From assembly GCA_944325695.1 (NCBI GenBank), contig CALVBA010000004.1, forward strand, positions 1-64,000: a stretch of 64,000 nt of DNA, read 5' to 3'. Each line of letters begins with the position of its first letter. The first letter of the stretch is position 1. Below the pieces are notes generated by a model that worked only from the letters and a program-made list of their open reading frames with translations, was not told the DNA's origin and did no database searches. Position numbers and translations under genes: made by a program. This DNA is from an uncultured Anaeroplasmataceae bacterium. Lineage in GTDB: Bacteria; Bacillota_I; Bacilli_A; Acholeplasmatales; Anaeroplasmataceae. Below, piece after piece: positions 9,309 through 17,266 of the stretch.

Positions 9309-10335
9309 ATTCTGTTAAATATGAATAAATTAATTTCATTGTATTATTTAAAGCATCAAAATGTGTTCTTTCCATTCCATGACTAGCATCAACACCAGGA
9401 CCAATTAAAGCTCCTTTTAAATCTTTACCAGAGCGATAAGCAGCCCCGATATCAGAACCATACATTGGAAAAATATCCACACAATAATTAACATTATTTT
9501 TCTTAGCTAGATTTATTAAACGCGTTGTTAGTTCATAATCGTATGGCCCAGATGAATCTTTAGCACAAATTGATGCTTCATATTCATTTCCTGCTAAATC
9601 TAATCCGATACATCCCATATCAATTGTCACAAATTCATCAATCTTATTATTGACAGTAGAAGCTCCATGTCCAACTTCTTCATAATTAACAAAATAAACA
9701 AAAGTATCATAAGATGGTTGAATATTGTTTTTTGACATGTATTCTAAGACAGTTAGTAATACGCATACAGAACCTTTATCATCGATGAAACGAGATTTTA
9801 AAAATCCTGATTCTGTAATTGTTGTTTTTGGATCGATGAAGATGTAATCACCGTTATTGATTCCAAGTTTTAAGACATCATTTTTAGAACTTACTACCTC
9901 ATCGATACGGACGATCATATTGTCTATTTTTCTTTCTTTGGAACCAGCATCAGGGAAAACGTGAGCTGATGGCGAATTAGCTAATATTGTTCCGTGATAA
10001 ACACGATTATCTCGTGTTATGATTTTGCAATATTCTCCGTCTAAAGTAGGAATTAATGGACCACCGACTGTAGTTACTTTTAATGTTCCATCGTTATTAA
10101 TTGAGCGAATCATTAATCCTAAAGTATCCACATGCGCACTTGTAGCAACAGTTTTATTAGATGATTTTCCTTTGATAAAAACTTCAACATTCCCTTTGTT
10201 TGTAACAGTTGATTGATATCCTAGTTCTTTTAAATAAGATTGTAGTAATTGATTGATATTTTTATGATATCCACTAGGCGAATCACAATTAAAAACACCA
10301 TTTATGACGTATTTTAAATATTCTTGATTAAACAT
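9307..10335 (-). CDS. M42 family metallopeptidase (glutamyl aminopeptidase/FrvX type)
   Basis: Cytosolic di-metal aminopeptidase of family M42, forming large tetrahedral assemblies that trim peptides. Metal-site segments can be seen: SAHVDTLGLM, SRFIDDKGSV, the glutamate pair NYEEVGHGAS, TIDMGC and ASHGMERTH. There is no signal peptide. The ATG at 10335 is preferred because GAGG lies nine bases upstream; another in-frame ATG three codons earlier abuts that GAGG and is too close. It overlaps the end of hslO by 8 bases, so the pair forms one operon. The exact substrate is not visible. Confidence 0.9.
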   Translation of the reverse strand: MFNQEYLKYVINGVFNCDSPSGYHKNINQLLQSYLKELGYQSTVTNKGNVEVFIKGKSSNKTVATSAHVDTLGLMIRSINNDGTLKVTTVGGPLIPTLDGEYCKIITRDNRVYHGTILANSPSAHVFPDAGSKERKIDNMIVRIDEVVSSKNDVLKLGINNGDYIFIDPKTTITESGFLKSRFIDDKGSVCVLLTVLEYMSKNNIQPSYDTFVYFVNYEEVGHGASTVNNKIDEFVTIDMGCIGLDLAGNEYEASICAKDSSGPYDYELTTRLINLAKKNNVNYCVDIFPMYGSDIGAAYRSGKDLKGALIGPGVDASHGMERTHFDALNNTMKLIYSYLTE

Positions 10336-11215
10336 TTTTTTCATCCTCGATTTCTGTAATGATTTCTTTTAAATCATTTTCACTAAAATCATAAACTTTA
10401 TGACAAAAGTGACATTGAGTTTCACATCCGTGATCCTCTTTAATAATTTTTTCGATTTCATTTATACCTAAAGTCTTAATTCCACGTCTAAAACGATCAT
10501 AACTACAGTCGCAGAAGTAGTTAATTTCTTTTGTTTCTAATATTTCATAATCCCCAAGGGTAATTTCACGAATCATATCTTCTGGAGTGTATCCTTCTTC
10601 AATCATTTGACTTGCCGGTTTTAAAGATCCTAATATAGTTTCTAACCTTGTTATTACTTCATCAGGACATCCAGGCATAATTTGTAAAATGAATCCTCCT
10701 GCTGCGATAACACTATTGTCAGTATCAACTTTTACTCCTAGTCCAACACTTGAAGGAACTTGTTCCGAAATAGCAAAGTAATAAGTAAAGTCTTCGGCAA
10801 TTTCTCCAGTTACTAAATTTGAGGAAGAAGTAAATGGTTCTTTTAAGTTTAAATCTTTTGTAACATGAATAAAACCATTTGACCCTACAGCATATCCTAC
10901 ATTTAATTTTCCGTTGTTGTATTGCATAAATACTTCAGGGTTTTTAACAAATCCACGTACATCGCCATTTCCATTAACTTCAACAATGATTGGCGAAGCT
11001 GGTCCATCACCTTCAACGCGAATAGATAGACGTTCATTTGATTTATACATCGCTCCCATTAAAGCTCCAACAGTTAAAGTACGTCCTAATGCTGCGGCAC
11101 TAGTAGGCCATAGTCCATGAATTTTTCTTGCATGTTCGCATGCTTCTGTTGTACGAGCTGCATAAACGCGTACCATTTTATTAAAACAATAAGCTTTTTG
11201 TAAATAATCCTTCAT
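10328..11215 (-). CDS. hslO: 33 kDa redox-regulated chaperonin Hsp33
   Basis: Hsp33 is a holdase chaperone switched on by oxidative disulfide formation at a zinc centre. This 295-residue protein has the N-terminal core (ARTTEACEHARKIHGLWPTS) and the C-terminal zinc switch CDC...CHFC (FCDCSYDRF near residue 232 and CHFCHKVY near 265), so all four cysteines are kept. In B. subtilis hslO follows ftsH and coaX, and dus lies nearby, so the locus is in a conserved setting. An extended -10 lies just upstream, and the M42 peptidase gene follows with an overlap. Confidence 0.96.
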   Translation of the reverse strand: MKDYLQKAYCFNKMVRVYAARTTEACEHARKIHGLWPTSAAALGRTLTVGALMGAMYKSNERLSIRVEGDGPASPIIVEVNGNGDVRGFVKNPEVFMQYNNGKLNVGYAVGSNGFIHVTKDLNLKEPFTSSSNLVTGEIAEDFTYYFAISEQVPSSVGLGVKVDTDNSVIAAGGFILQIMPGCPDEVITRLETILGSLKPASQMIEEGYTPEDMIREITLGDYEILETKEINYFCDCSYDRFRRGIKTLGINEIEKIIKEDHGCETQCHFCHKVYDFSENDLKEIITEIEDEKNV

Positions 11216-11230
11216 AATATCACCACGGTT

Positions 11231-11239
11231 ATTATATCA
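11231..11239 (-). promoter_or_regulatory. Extended -10 promoter of hslO
   Basis: Minus strand TGATATAAT. The hexamer 17 bases upstream (TAGCTT) is a poor -35, so activity would rest on the TGn extension. It lies 15 bases before the start codon. Confidence 0.55.
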
Positions 11240-11260
11240 AAAAAAAAGCAAATAAGCTAT

Positions 11261-11291
11261 AAAAAAACTACCGACGATTAGTCAGTAGTTT
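11261..11291 (-). terminator. Terminator of the NfeD-SPFH operon
   Basis: Minus strand: 11-bp stem AAACTACTGAC/GTCGGTAGTTT with one G-U pair and a TAATC loop, followed by a run of T. Confidence 0.85.
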
Positions 11292-11296
11292 CATTA

Positions 11297-12250
11297 TTAT
11301 TCAGATTTAACTATTTCAGCAATATTCGTAATAGTTGAAGCTAGATTTTGCATATCTGATGGTACAATAATTTTTGTTGCTTTACCATTAGCTACTTTTT
11401 CCATAGTTTCATAACTCATCATTGCTAAAACTTCTTTTGAAGCTTCCACACTCTTTAATAGACTAAGACCTTCAGCTTCAGCTTGACGTAGTAATTTAAT
11501 ACCTTCAGCTTCAGCTTCTTTTACGCGAAGAATTGATTCAGCTTCCCCTTCAGCTTTTTTAATCATAGCTAATTTTTCTGCTTCAGCACGTAGAATTTGT
11601 GATTCTTTTTCTCCTTCAGCTTGTAGGATTTGACTTTTCTTATCTCCTTCAGCTAATAAAATTTTTTCACGTCTTTCGCGTTCAGCACGCATTTGGCGTT
11701 CCATTGAATCACGGATATCTTGTGGTGGCAATATATTTTTAACTTCAACTCGGTTAACTTTAATTCCCCATGGATCTGTTGCTTCATCTAAGATTGAACG
11801 CATTTTACTATTAATAATATCGCGACTTGTTAAAGTAGCATCTAATTCTAGTTCCCCAATAATATTACGTAAAGTTGTAGCTGATAACTTTTCAATCGCA
11901 TATTCAGGATTTTCCACACCATAAGCATATAGTTTTGGATCTAAAATCGTATAGAATACCACTGTATCAATTTGCATTGTTACATTATCTTTAGTAATAA
12001 CAGGCTGTGGATCGAAATCACGTACTTGTTCCTTCATTGAAATAACTTTTACAATTCGATCGATAAATGGGCATAAGAAGTGAATTCCAACTGACCATGT
12101 AGCATGATAAGCACCTAAACGTTCAATGACATATTTATTTGTTTGAGTAACAATTCGTATGCGTGAAACTAAATAAATTAAAATAAAAAATAAAATTAAC
12201 GAAAAAACTACAATTCCTACAGCTCCTCCGACTGAAAAAATTAAATTCAT
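11297..12250 (-). CDS. SPFH/stomatin-like membrane protein (paraslipin/QmcA type)
   Basis: A 317-residue member of the stomatin/prohibitin/flotillin family. One N-terminal membrane segment (about residues 7-29) is followed by the band-7 domain (VIERLGAYHATWSVGIHFLCPFIDRI, then DPWGIKVNRVEVKNI) and a long coiled coil rich in AEAE/EGE repeats (about 185-265). Such proteins oligomerise into membrane rings and are usually partnered by NfeD, which lies 25 bases upstream in this operon. GGGAGG precedes the ATG. No protease domain is present, so an HflC-like role can only be inferred. Confidence 0.9.
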   Translation of the reverse strand: MNLIFSVGGAVGIVVFSLILFFILIYLVSRIRIVTQTNKYVIERLGAYHATWSVGIHFLCPFIDRIVKVISMKEQVRDFDPQPVITKDNVTMQIDTVVFYTILDPKLYAYGVENPEYAIEKLSATTLRNIIGELELDATLTSRDIINSKMRSILDEATDPWGIKVNRVEVKNILPPQDIRDSMERQMRAERERREKILLAEGDKKSQILQAEGEKESQILRAEAEKLAMIKKAEGEAESILRVKEAEAEGIKLLRQAEAEGLSLLKSVEASKEVLAMMSYETMEKVANGKATKIIVPSDMQNLASTITNIAEIVKSE

Positions 12251-12275
12251 ATTTAATAATCCTCCCTAATTATAG

Positions 12276-12713
12276 TTATTTTTTAACAACAACCTTATTT
12301 CCTTTCAATGCAATAATTTTTACTAAATCACCTTTTTTCAAATCACTTTCACCATTGGCAGAAACAGCAGTATATGTAATACCATTTATTTTAACTGCTC
12401 CAGCACTATCTAATGAAACGTCTTCAATTAATCGAACGGTAATTCCAATTAGACTATCGGCATTAGTTTTACGCTCTTGGTTTTTCATCAATTTTCTTAC
12501 TAATGGTCTTGTAGCAATTAATAATATCACTGCAAAAAGTAAAACAATTATAATTTCAATGTAAAATGGAATACCATCGAATATTGACAATAATAGTCCT
12601 AATAAAGATGATAAAGCAAACCAAATCGAAACTAAATCTAACGAAAAAATTTCGATTAAAAATGTAACTACGAATAACGCCAGCCAAATCCATATCATGT
12701 AATCTTCAATCAT
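12276..12713 (-). CDS. NfeD family membrane protein
   Basis: A 145-residue short-form NfeD protein with four hydrophobic segments in residues 1-70 (MIWIWLALFVVTFLIEIFSL opens the first) and a C-terminal OB-fold (about 85-145: LIGITVRLIEDV ... LKKGDLVKIIALKGNKVVVKK). It lacks the serine-protease domain of long NfeD. Such proteins are thought to assist SPFH partners, and the SPFH gene follows directly. Its start overlaps the stop of the upstream gene by ATGA, indicating translational coupling. Confidence 0.87.
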   Translation of the reverse strand: MIEDYMIWIWLALFVVTFLIEIFSLDLVSIWFALSSLLGLLLSIFDGIPFYIEIIIVLLFAVILLIATRPLVRKLMKNQERKTNADSLIGITVRLIEDVSLDSAGAVKINGITYTAVSANGESDLKKGDLVKIIALKGNKVVVKK

Positions 12714-13087
12714 TTTAACACCCCACTTTTCATATCGATGCTTAAAGCATCCTTTTCCTCATCAAAATTAGCGTCATAACGAATAAAACCTTTTTCAGGG
12801 GTATCGAAATTAAATTGTCGTTCTAAAAAACGAATTAAAGAACTATTGCAGATTCGTGCATATGTCTTAGTAACTGTTACTTTTAATAACGATTCAGGAT
12901 TAATTTCGCCACTTTCAGCTAAATCCTTATCAACTTTAAAAATGTAGATTTTGTTATCATCTTTTGATGAAGCTATTCGAACGCGATAACAATCATTTAA
13001 AAATGGCAACAATGTTTTATTAAAAGTAATGTATGATTTATACAAATTGGCGTTTCCAGACATTTTTAATTCTTCAAAAAACTCCAT
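12710..13087 (-). CDS. Uncharacterised 125-residue protein, first gene of the NfeD-SPFH operon
   Basis: I do not recognise this protein. It is soluble in appearance, with no signal peptide or membrane helix and a mixed alpha/beta pattern (YITFNKTLLPFLNDCYRVRI; LLKVTVTKTYARICNSSLIRFLERQF). Translation is well supported by GAGGTGA before the ATG, a near-consensus promoter, and a four-base ATGA overlap with nfeD. The conserved link suggests a role with the NfeD-SPFH membrane complex, but that is inference from position only. Confidence 0.75.
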   Translation of the reverse strand: MEFFEELKMSGNANLYKSYITFNKTLLPFLNDCYRVRIASSKDDNKIYIFKVDKDLAESGEINPESLLKVTVTKTYARICNSSLIRFLERQFNFDTPEKGFIRYDANFDEEKDALSIDMKSGVLK

Positions 13088-13104
13088 TTCATCACCTCAA
13101 TATT

Positions 13105-13133
13105 ATTATACAAAAAAATACAATAAAATACAA
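13105..13133 (-). promoter_or_regulatory. Promoter of the 125-residue protein-NfeD-SPFH operon
   Basis: Minus strand TTGTAT (13128-13133), 17-base spacer, TATAAT (13105-13110), 17 bases before the ATG. Confidence 0.75.
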
Positions 13134-13197
13134 TGCGTTTTATTAAAAATTCAAATAAAACAAAAAACATTTAAAAAAACCTCACTTAACAAATAAT

Positions 13198-13226
13198 TTG
13201 AATTATTGTTTATAATAATATATAAT
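13198..13226 (+). promoter_or_regulatory. Promoter of dus
   Basis: TTGAAT (13198-13203), 17-base spacer, TATAAT (13221-13226), 16 bases before the ATG. Divergent from the promoter at 13105-13133. Confidence 0.72.
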
Positions 13227-13242
13227 AGGAAAAGGTGATTTT

Positions 13243-14223
13243 ATGAAATGGAAAATTGGCGATATAGAAATTCCTAACCAAGTTATTTTAGCTCCAATGG
13301 CAGGAGTTACAAATGAAGCTTTCAGATTAATTTGTAAAGAATTTAATGCAGGGTTAATATATGCAGAAATGGTTAGCGATAAAGCGTTAAATTATCAGAA
13401 TGAAAAAACAAAAAAGATGATTAAAGTAAATCCTAAAGAACGACCTCTTTCAATGCAAGTTTTTGGTTCTGATGTTGATTCAATTACAAAAGCAGCTATT
13501 TATATTGATCAAAATAGTGATTGCGATATTATTGATATTAATATGGGATGTCCAGTTAACAAAGTAGCTAAGAAAGCACAAGCTGGAGCAGCATTGATGC
13601 GTGATTTAGATAAATTATATGCCATAGTTAAAAGTGTATGCGAAAATGTATCTAAACCGGTTACTGTAAAAATCCGTGCTGGTTGGGATGACTCATCGAT
13701 TAATGCAGTAGAAGCAGCTATTTTAGCTGAAAAAGCAGGAGCAAAGGCGATTGCTGTCCATGGTAGAACAAGAGCGCAAATGTACTCAGGAAATGCTTGT
13801 TGGGATATTATTAAAAAGGTTAAAGAAAATGTATCTATTCCTGTTATTGGTAATGGTGATGTTAGAAGTAAAGAAGATTTCATTAAAATGCTTGAATATA
13901 CTAAATGTGATGCGGTGATGATTGGACGAGCATCGCTAGGTAATCCTTGGTTATTCGATGAATGTATTAAATATCAAGAAGGTATTAAAGATATTTCTAG
14001 GCCTACTTATAAAGAGATATATGAAGTTATTTTACGTCATCTACAATATTTATCAGAGTTAAAAAATGAACATATTGCTGTTTTAGAAATGCGAAGTCAT
14101 ATTGCATGGTATTTAAAGGGATTACCAAAAGCTAAAGAAATTAAAAATGAATTATATACTTGTAAAACAATAGTTGATTTAAAAAAATTATTGGAAGAAT
14201 ATTTTAATTCAATTATTTTTTAA
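13243..14223 (+). CDS. dus: tRNA-dihydrouridine synthase (DusB-like)
   Basis: FMN-dependent reduction of uridines to dihydrouridine in tRNA. The 326-residue protein shows the FMN-barrel start APMAGVTNEAFRLICKEF, the catalytic cysteine in INMGCPVNKVAKKAQAGAAL, AVHGRTRAQMYSG, and IPVIGNGDVRSKEDF with the phosphate-binding MIGRASLGNPW. AAAGGTGA precedes the ATG. In B. subtilis the dusB relative yacF lies downstream of hslO and ftsH, so the location is conserved. Which uridine is modified cannot be told. Confidence 0.94.
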   Translation: MKWKIGDIEIPNQVILAPMAGVTNEAFRLICKEFNAGLIYAEMVSDKALNYQNEKTKKMIKVNPKERPLSMQVFGSDVDSITKAAIYIDQNSDCDIIDINMGCPVNKVAKKAQAGAALMRDLDKLYAIVKSVCENVSKPVTVKIRAGWDDSSINAVEAAILAEKAGAKAIAVHGRTRAQMYSGNACWDIIKKVKENVSIPVIGNGDVRSKEDFIKMLEYTKCDAVMIGRASLGNPWLFDECIKYQEGIKDISRPTYKEIYEVILRHLQYLSELKNEHIAVLEMRSHIAWYLKGLPKAKEIKNELYTCKTIVDLKKLLEEYFNSIIF

Positions 14224-14224
14224 T

Positions 14225-14289
14225 AAAAACGATTATTTTAAACAAACTATTAATGGTGATATATTGTTTAAAAAAATAATCGTTTTTTT
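14225..14289 (+). terminator. Long hairpin ending dus and enclosing the start of the next gene
   Basis: The left arm (14225-14245) is complementary to 14264-14289 with a 3-base A bulge, about 18-20 bp in all. The 18-base loop (14246-14263) holds the GGTGAT ribosome-binding site, and the TTG start of the deacetylase gene is the first codon of the right arm. Seven T (14283-14289) follow GC-containing pairs, so the structure can act as a dus terminator located inside the 5' end of the next gene. Confidence 0.7.
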
Positions 14290-14974
14290 ATTTATTATTA
14301 TTTTTTTATTTTATAATGCATTGTATTTTCAAAAAAAAGATTCTAATGTCTTTTATATGCATCAAAGTATTCATTATTCAAAAGAGACTGATGAAAAAGT
14401 TTGTTATTTGACATTTGATGACGGATATCCTTATTATAATACAAATAAAATGTGTGATATATTAGTAGAAAATAGCGTAACTGCGACATTTTTTTTAACA
14501 GGAGATTTTATTGATGAAGCTAGTTCAACAACAAAAAAGCTAGTTGATAGTAATATGATTGTCGCTAATCACACGTGGAGTCATAAACAATTAAAGAAAT
14601 TATCGAAAAAAGATATTTTAAATGAATTTACTGCTTTTGAACAAAAGTATGAAAAAATAACAAATAAAAAGTTAGTTAAGTATTTCCGTCCACCTGGAGG
14701 AATTTATACAAAAGATAAACTAGATTATATTATTAGTTTAGGTTATGAAGTATTTTTTTGGACTATTGATTATTATGATTATGATCGACAAAATGATATG
14801 GGAGTAACCTATGCTTATGATAGTATTATGGATAATATAAAAAATGGAGATATTATCTTAATGCACACTTTAACAGAATCAAATGTTTTAGTTTTACCTA
14901 GAATTATTAACGATTTACAAGCTAAAGGTTTTCGATTTGGAAGCTTAGAAGAATTTACTAAAAATAATGTATAA
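14264..14974 (+). CDS. Polysaccharide deacetylase, PdaA-like (spore cortex muramic delta-lactam)
   Basis: A 236-residue NodB-type deacetylase. An N-terminal signal/anchor (MFKKIIVFLFIIIFLF) leads into the catalytic domain with TFDDGY (50-55), the zinc histidines in NHTWSH (102-107), RPPGG (142-146) and the C-terminal FGSLEEF. The pattern YAYDSIMDNIKNGDIILMH followed by a late FGSLE resembles PdaA, which acts after CwlD to make muramic delta-lactam in spore cortex; a cwlD gene is at 28447. The TTG start is set by GGTGAT four bases upstream and by the complete signal sequence it gives. A vegetative peptidoglycan deacetylase is the alternative. Confidence 0.85.
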   Translation: MFKKIIVFLFIIIFLFYNALYFQKKDSNVFYMHQSIHYSKETDEKVCYLTFDDGYPYYNTNKMCDILVENSVTATFFLTGDFIDEASSTTKKLVDSNMIVANHTWSHKQLKKLSKKDILNEFTAFEQKYEKITNKKLVKYFRPPGGIYTKDKLDYIISLGYEVFFWTIDYYDYDRQNDMGVTYAYDSIMDNIKNGDIILMHTLTESNVLVLPRIINDLQAKGFRFGSLEEFTKNNV

Positions 14975-14999
14975 AGTAAAATCATTTTAAATATTATTA

Positions 15000-15008
15000 T
15001 GTTATAAT
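15000..15008 (+). promoter_or_regulatory. Extended -10 promoter of the ECF S-component gene
   Basis: TGTTATAAT with only AATCAT in the -35 place. It is 25 bases before the ATG, with no room for a riboswitch. Confidence 0.55.
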
Positions 15009-15033
15009 ACTCTTCAAAGGAAAGGAAGTTATT

Positions 15034-15792
15034 ATGACAAATAATTCGAAAAAAATTTACTATATGGTAATTACTGCTTTATTCACAGCATTATCTTTTG
15101 CTGGAACACATATTAAAATAAACTTACCGACAGGAGATTTTATTCATTTAGGAAACTTTGTTTGTATTTTATCATCTTTTTTATTTGGTCCGACAATTGG
15201 AGCTATAACTGGTGGTTTAGGAATGGGGCTTGCTGATATAAGCATGGGATTTATGCCATCTATTATAATACGTACATTTATAGTAAAATCGCTTATGGGA
15301 GCGATGACTGGTTTTCTATTTAGTTGGTTAGTTAAAAAAGAAAAAAACATTAAATTATTAATGATTATTCAAGGGAGTTTTTTCATTTTATTAGGAATTA
15401 TTTTTACAATTCCGTATTTTCTAGAAAATAATGGATTTAATATTAGCATTGATGGACTAGAAAAGTTTATACCAATTAATGCAGTTTTACCGATTTTATT
15501 ATTCATATCTGGAATATCACTTTTTTTAATAGCTGTTATTTTTAAAGGATTAAAGTATTTGGATAAAGTGGTATTATATACAGCATCAGTAGCCATATTT
15601 ATAAATATTAGTTTAGAATTTATTGGTAAAGTATTCTTACCTTACTTTTTAGAACGAATTCCTATTACTACTAATTTGGTTAGTGCTATTTCTAAGATTC
15701 CTGGTTCAATTGTAACAGGATTTATAACAATTACATTAGTCGTTTTAGTATATGAGCCTGTTATTAAGGCTCTTAATAAAGAAAAAGTTTAA
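15034..15792 (+). CDS. ECF transporter S component (substrate-binding membrane subunit)
   Basis: A 252-residue integral membrane protein. The start YYMVITALFTALSFAGTHIKI, then GDFIHLGNFVCILSSFLFGPTIGAITGGLGMGLAD, is the usual vitamin-transporter S-component pattern (ECF/DUF1393-like), with about six helices in total. S components bind a vitamin or cofactor precursor and dock on a shared EcfAA'T module, which is not encoded here. No riboswitch fits in the 59-base gap upstream, so the substrate is unknown. AAAGGAAAGGA precedes the ATG. The extra 60 or so residues in the middle (about 105-180) form two further helices. Confidence 0.82.
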   Translation: MTNNSKKIYYMVITALFTALSFAGTHIKINLPTGDFIHLGNFVCILSSFLFGPTIGAITGGLGMGLADISMGFMPSIIIRTFIVKSLMGAMTGFLFSWLVKKEKNIKLLMIIQGSFFILLGIIFTIPYFLENNGFNISIDGLEKFIPINAVLPILLFISGISLFLIAVIFKGLKYLDKVVLYTASVAIFINISLEFIGKVFLPYFLERIPITTNLVSAISKIPGSIVTGFITITLVVLVYEPVIKALNKEKV

Positions 15793-15862
15793 TGAATTTA
15801 TAAGTAACTTTTTCAAAGATAAATCATATAATTAATTTTTATAACAACAAATTTTAATAAAT

Positions 15863-15891
15863 AAAAAGGCACTTTTAAAAGTGCCTTTTTT
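15863..15891. terminator. Bidirectional terminator between the ECF gene and hflX
   Basis: A perfect palindrome, AAAAAGGCACTTTT/AAAAGTGCCTTTTT (15863-15890), works on both strands for the two convergent genes. Confidence 0.92.
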
Positions 15892-15914
15892 ATTAGATTT
15901 GATATAAATTATAG

Positions 15915-17171
15915 TTATGATTTTTCAATGTATTGATTGATATGATGGAAATATCGCTTTTCAATTTCAATTTTATAATAAGTTCCTGTACTGTGGAAAA
16001 GTTTTTGCATAATAATTGCTTTTTCTTCAACGAAATTAGCGCTTTTTCCATCAGTGTAAGGAATATTTAATTCACAAATAATTGTTTTATTTTTTATGGA
16101 TTTTTTTATGAAGTTAATTAATTCATCAAAGTTATGTCCAGTTTTATTAGAATAAAAAAGGCTGTTGTGCTCTTTAAAATAAACTGTTTCTGTGATCATA
16201 TCGCATTTGTTTAATAAATATAGTGTTTTTTTAGGCATGATATCTAAGCTCTTTAAGACAGTGTTTGTGACAAGCATTTGTCTTTCTAAGTAAGGACTGC
16301 TTGCATCAAGAACGTGAATTAAGATATCAGCATATTTTACAGTTGCTAAAGTTTGATAAAATGATCCAACTAAATGATGTGGTAATTTAGAAACAAAACC
16401 AACAGTATCCATTAAAATAAATTCTTGATTATTATCTAATTTAATATAACGTGAGCTTGCTTCTAAAGTAGCGAAAAGCATATCTTTAGCGTAAACATTT
16501 TTATCATTTGAAAATCCATATTCGCTAATAATTTTATTCATTGTTGATGATTTACCGGCATTTGTATAACCAACTAAAGCTACAATAGGGATATTTGAAT
16601 TAAGTCGTTTCTTATTTTCGATTTCTTTTTGACTGTTTTGTTTTAAGGATTCTTTTTTTAATAGTTCAAGTTGTTTTAAAATTCTTCTACGATCTAAATC
16701 AATTTGTTTTTCCCCGGGCCCCTTTGCGTTAAAAGATGATCCACCTTGTCTAGAAAGACTTTGCGTAACTTCATTTAGACGTGGTAATAAATAGCGTAAT
16801 TGAGCCATTTTAACTTCAATAACAGCTTGTTTTGTTTTAGCTCTTTTGGCAAAGATATCTAAAATTAGCATTGAACGATCAATGATTTTACATTCTAAAA
16901 TATCTTCAATATTACGCATTTGTGAAGGTGTTAACTCGTCATCAAAAATAACTAATGTAATATCCATACTTTGAATAATAATTTTAATTTCTTCAAGTTT
17001 TCCCTGGCCAACATAAGTTTTATTATTTGGTTTTTCTAAAGTTTGATAAATTCTTTCACATACTTCAATATCATTGGCTTGAGCTAGACTTTTTAATTCA
17101 TCTAAGTAGTAATCGATATCATAATCACTATTTTTAAGATTAAGTCCAACAAGTAGTGCTTTTTCTTTCAT
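15915..17171 (-). CDS. hflX: Ribosome-associated GTPase HflX
   Basis: A 418-residue GTPase that splits stalled or hibernating 70S ribosomes. The N-terminal HflX domain (VFDDELTPSQMRNIEDIL, near residues 75-92) is followed by the glycine-rich linker RQGGSSFNAKGPGEKQIDLDRR and the GTPase domain with G1 GYTNAGKS (201-208), G3 DTVGF and G4 NKCD. The length is normal. AAGGTGA precedes the ATG. It is the only gene on the minus strand here and is divergent from the Clp-like gene. Confidence 0.96.
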   Translation of the reverse strand: MKEKALLVGLNLKNSDYDIDYYLDELKSLAQANDIEVCERIYQTLEKPNNKTYVGQGKLEEIKIIIQSMDITLVIFDDELTPSQMRNIEDILECKIIDRSMLILDIFAKRAKTKQAVIEVKMAQLRYLLPRLNEVTQSLSRQGGSSFNAKGPGEKQIDLDRRRILKQLELLKKESLKQNSQKEIENKKRLNSNIPIVALVGYTNAGKSSTMNKIISEYGFSNDKNVYAKDMLFATLEASSRYIKLDNNQEFILMDTVGFVSKLPHHLVGSFYQTLATVKYADILIHVLDASSPYLERQMLVTNTVLKSLDIMPKKTLYLLNKCDMITETVYFKEHNSLFYSNKTGHNFDELINFIKKSIKNKTIICELNIPYTDGKSANFVEEKAIIMQKLFHSTGTYYKIEIEKRYFHHINQYIEKS

Positions 17172-17188
17172 ATAATCACCTTAAATTG

Positions 17189-17197
17189 ATTATATCA
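17189..17197 (-). promoter_or_regulatory. Extended -10 promoter of hflX
   Basis: Minus strand TGATATAAT, 17 bases before the ATG; no convincing -35 (TAACTA at 17-base spacing). Confidence 0.5.
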
Positions 17198-17207
17198 TAA
17201 AATACAT

Positions 17208-17236
17208 TTAATAGTTATACGATTTAATCATATACT
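17208..17236 (+). promoter_or_regulatory. Promoter of the Clp-like gene
   Basis: TTAATA (17208-17213), 17-base spacer, TATACT (17231-17236). Divergent from and closely spaced with the hflX promoter. Confidence 0.5.
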
Positions 17237-17266
17237 TAATTAGTTCGATGGATAGGGGGATTAAGT

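Noticed and set aside
14975-15033. Riboswitch upstream of the ECF S component
   Set aside because: Only 59 bases, mostly occupied by the extended -10 and ribosome-binding site.
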